A stretch of 64,000 bases of DNA from assembly GCF_026072915.1 (NCBI RefSeq), contig NZ_AP025943.1:2666001-2730000 (forward strand). The letters are read 5' to 3'. The notes below the pieces were generated by a model. The model did no database searches and had not been told where the DNA came from. It saw only the letters and a list, made by a program, of their open reading frames with translations. How positions within the stretch are numbered: position 1 is the stretch's first letter; each line of letters begins with the position of its first letter. Below are positions 62,157-64,000 of the stretch, in pieces. This DNA comes from Akkermansia biwaensis (lineage in GTDB: Bacteria; Verrucomicrobiota; Verrucomicrobiia; Verrucomicrobiales; Akkermansiaceae). A program made the translations under genes and the position numbers.

Positions 62157-62586
62157 TTAATAAACCCCACAAGTTATTAAACTTGCGGGGTTTACTTTTA
62201 AAGCAGTCTTGTATATCAGGTGATTCTGAACAGAGTTAACAAGAGGCCCTATCTTGTTGGATCAAGGACAGTCTCAATAAGAAATTGAGATGATCAGGAA
62301 ATCATGGTGTTTTGAAAAGGGATATTTAAACTTGGGTCTCTTTGTGTATAATTCCTTTTTTACATTTGTCTTGAAAATTTTCTTCCAATGTATTCAGGAT
62401 GAATATCCAGGTCATTCATATTAAATCAATAAACATTAATATGAAAAGATTCTTTCATAATACGAATTTTGTTTTTTCAGGGGGATTTAATGTCATTTCA
62501 TGAGAAGTAACTGAAGTCTTAACGTATCAGGCGTCTTTCATTGAGGGTGCCACAGGTTCTACATTGTCTGCAAATCATTTAACAAC
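62157..62586. other. AT-rich gap downstream of tRNA-Val
   Basis: The 430 bp after the tRNA hold its terminator and then AT-rich, non-coding sequence, in contrast with the GC-rich genes on both sides. I found no repeat of the tRNA 3' end and no integrase or transposase inside the window. A composition change next to a tRNA is often a sign of an inserted segment, but that is not shown here. Confidence 0.6.
62162..62193 (+). terminator. Hairpin terminator after the tRNA gene
   Basis: AAACCCCACAAGTT pairs with AACTTGCGGGGTTT (one A-C mismatch) around a 4-nt loop, directly after the tRNA. Only a short T-rich stretch (ACTTTTA) follows. Confidence 0.7.
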
Positions 62587-64000
62587 ATGATTTACAAGAC
62601 AATGAATAATACCCAAATTACCCTGGAACCCCGTTATCCCTTTGTTCCCATGTTCGCCAATGGCCTCCCGCAGGCCGATTTCTACGTCAACGGCATCACC
62701 GCCCCCGTTCTCATCTCCCCTCGCTCCGCTTCCGATGACACTCGCCATGAATGGACCGGGTACCTCAAGATCATGAAACGCGGTACCTATTTCCTTTCCC
62801 TGACCGCCGATTCCTCCATCTCCCTGTCCATTCCTTTTAAGAATGTGGAACTGACCAGCGAAGCAAAGGACCTTTCCGTGAAGCCGGAGAGTGTCCTCCT
62901 CGAACAGGGGTATTACTGGTGCCAAATCGTCCATGAACACCATGCCGCCCTGGGCTCCGGACAGGAGTTCTGCATTGCCGTTCTTTCCGACAAGGCGGAG
63001 GTGTCCGATATCAATTCCTACCTCGACCCCAATGTAACTCCTCCGGATAGGGAAGGGGAGGAAGTCATTACCCTGGTCAATCTTTATCGGGACGAGGAAG
63101 AAGAGACCACCTCCAGTAGCTCTTCGGAAGGGGGAGGGTTTGATTTTGGGTTTGATCCCAAGTCAAGCAGCTCCAGTTCCAGCTCCAGTTCTAGCTCCAG
63201 TTCTAGCTCCAGTTCTAGCTCCAGTTCTAGCTCCAGTTCTAGCTCCAGTTCCAGCTCCAGTTCTAGCTCCAGTTCTAGCTCCAGTTCCAGTTCCAGTTCC
63301 AGCTCCAGTTCCAGCTCCAGTTCCAGTTCCAGCTCCAGTTCTAGCTCCAGTTCCAGCTCCAGTTCTAGCTCCAGTTCTAGCTCCAGCAGCAACTCCTCTT
63401 TCTCCTCCAGCGAACCGCCCACTGAGGAAGAACCATGTCCATGTCCCTGTGAAGGGTGTGAAGAGGAAGGAGATGAAAACTGCGTCCAGCAGCAGCCCAC
63501 TCCGGGCGCCCCCGACGATGAACAGGACTGCCAGGGAAATGCATGCATCAATCCTTCCTCTCCAACAGGACCAACGCCCCCCGCTCCGGTCAGATTCATG
63601 CGCATGGCCCGTGCTTCCACTCCCGCTACCTCCGGCTCCAGCAGCGGATTTTCCATGCGCTACAACCACCCCATGGCATGGACCGCTTCCTTCTCCCAAG
63701 ACGAACGGCGCGTCACCGTCAAACGCCCCTCAGGCAGTCACATTTATTTCAAGGCGGAAACGGGAAGCTCCGACGCTTCCCCCATCGGCAGCTCCAGGAA
63801 ACTGGACTACCGGGTACGGCTGCTCAACCAAGACCTTACTCCCAATCAACAGGGTATGCCGTCCTACATGGATATGACGCTTCCTTCCGGCATGAGCCTG
63901 CGCTTCTCGGCAGCCACCGGAGAGGTCGTCTCCGTCACCAGTTCTTCAGGACACGTCATGACCGCCGAGGAGTATGCCCGCAAGGTCCAAGTGGCCTACA
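62587..64000 (+). CDS. Large protein with a 76-residue polyserine run (partial, N-terminal part)
   Basis: A single frame is open from the ATG at 62587 to the window end (471 residues). Residues 1-190 form a globular domain (YFLSLTADSSISLSIPFKNV, YYWCQIVHEHHAALG). Residues 193-268 are 76 consecutive serines, coded by alternating TCY and AGY codons. A Cys/Glu-rich segment (EEEPCPCPCEGC) follows. From about residue 345 a beta-rich part begins (FSMRYNHPMAWTASFSQ, SLRFSAATGEVVSVTSSSG) that resembles the start of RHS/YD-repeat shells. No signal peptide is visible. I suspect an RHS-type surface or toxin-delivery protein, but the diagnostic core lies beyond the window. An in-frame ATG at 62602 is an alternative start. 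Confidence 0.7.
   Translation, partial: MIYKTMNNTQITLEPRYPFVPMFANGLPQADFYVNGITAPVLISPRSASDDTRHEWTGYLKIMKRGTYFLSLTADSSISLSIPFKNVELTSEAKDLSVKPESVLLEQGYYWCQIVHEHHAALGSGQEFCIAVLSDKAEVSDINSYLDPNVTPPDREGEEVITLVNLYRDEEEETTSSSSSEGGGFDFGFDPKSSSSSSSSSSSSSSSSSSSSSSSSSSSSSSSSSSSSSSSSSSSSSSSSSSSSSSSSSSSSSSSSSSSSSSSSSSSSNSSFSSSEPPTEEEPCPCPCEGCEEEGDENCVQQQPTPGAPDDEQDCQGNACINPSSPTGPTPPAPVRFMRMARASTPATSGSSSGFSMRYNHPMAWTASFSQDERRVTVKRPSGSHIYFKAETGSSDASPIGSSRKLDYRVRLLNQDLTPNQQGMPSYMDMTLPSGMSLRFSAATGEVVSVTSSSGHVMTAEEYARKVQVAY
63163..63390 (+). repeat. Polyserine-coding microsatellite
   Basis: 228 bp of repeated 6- and 12-bp units (AGCTCCAGTTCT and variants) code for 76 serines without interruption. Codons alternate between the TCY and AGY families, which cannot interchange by single silent changes, so expansion by slippage or unequal crossover of a 6/12-bp unit is the likely origin. 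Confidence 0.97.

Noticed and set aside
62157-62586. Integration site or genomic island boundary at tRNA-Val
   Set aside because: The AT-rich gap and tRNA position are suggestive, but there is no integrase, no duplicated tRNA 3' end and no transposase in the window, so I do not call a mobile element.
63084-63877. Overlapping frames reading Leu-Glu, Pro-Ala-Val or Gly-Ala-Thr repeats over the serine-coding tract
   Set aside because: These are other frames of the same 6/12-bp repeat. Only the polyserine frame continues into plausible protein on both sides and stays open to the window end.

Overview
The window (GC-rich, roughly 55-58% by eye) looks like the chromosome of an Akkermansia-type member of the Verrucomicrobiota. 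The gene content fits an anaerobic, mucin-associated gut bacterium: a membrane-bound [NiFe] uptake hydrogenase, MenD for menaquinone, rubrerythrin, an L-fucose mutarotase beside an N-acetylhexosamine-kinase-like protein, a DUF6288 protein, and a large surface-polysaccharide locus. The organism call comes from gene content and recognition of family style, not from a database match.

Layout. 0-2.4 kb: the end of an isochorismatase-family gene, an SH3-domain protein, an NlpC/P60 lipoprotein and a small Tic20-like (DUF4870) membrane protein. 2.8-3.8 kb: an orphan beta-helix-like protein, followed by an eight-copy 10-bp tandem repeat. 4.0-9.1 kb: the hydrogenase operon on the minus strand, in transcription order small subunit, large subunit, cytochrome b, maturation protease, HypA, with overlapping genes. 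The cytochrome b carries an extra 155-residue N-terminal domain that resembles the nucleotide-binding domain of P-type H+-ATPases; I consider this the most novel item in the window. 9.2-16.1 kb: an OprB-like porin, two secreted Verrucomicrobia-style proteins and a 3-hydroxyisobutyrate-dehydrogenase-like enzyme. 16.2-28.2 kb: peptidase T, a 1463-residue DUF6288 protein with a kinase-N-lobe-like cytoplasmic head, malic enzyme, an unknown protein, MenD and MetRS. 28.5-32.4 kb: PatB/MalY aminotransferase, FucU, a sugar kinase and an outer-membrane barrel.

32.6-54.8 kb: twenty minus-strand genes, mostly overlapping by 4-11 bp, form a Wzx/Wzy-type capsule or exopolysaccharide operon. It has an initiating phosphoglycosyl transferase, Wza, Wzc (BY-kinase), CpsB phosphatase, five GT2 and five GT4 glycosyltransferases, Wzy, Wzx, a WcaF-like acetyltransferase, two acyltransferase-3 genes (one frameshifted) and a pyruvyl transferase. 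The AT-rich DNA upstream holds two exact copies, plus one degenerate copy, of a 13-bp near-palindrome that could be an operator.

55.3-62 kb, plus strand: FtsK with an acidic insertion in its motor, a lipoprotein, rubrerythrin and a CcsBA-type cytochrome c biogenesis protein. A tRNA-Val(UAC) with a good promoter follows. After 430 bp of AT-rich DNA, a large protein with a 76-residue polyserine run begins and runs off the window end.

Most start sites were chosen from family lengths and overlaps, because clear Shine-Dalgarno sequences are rare here.
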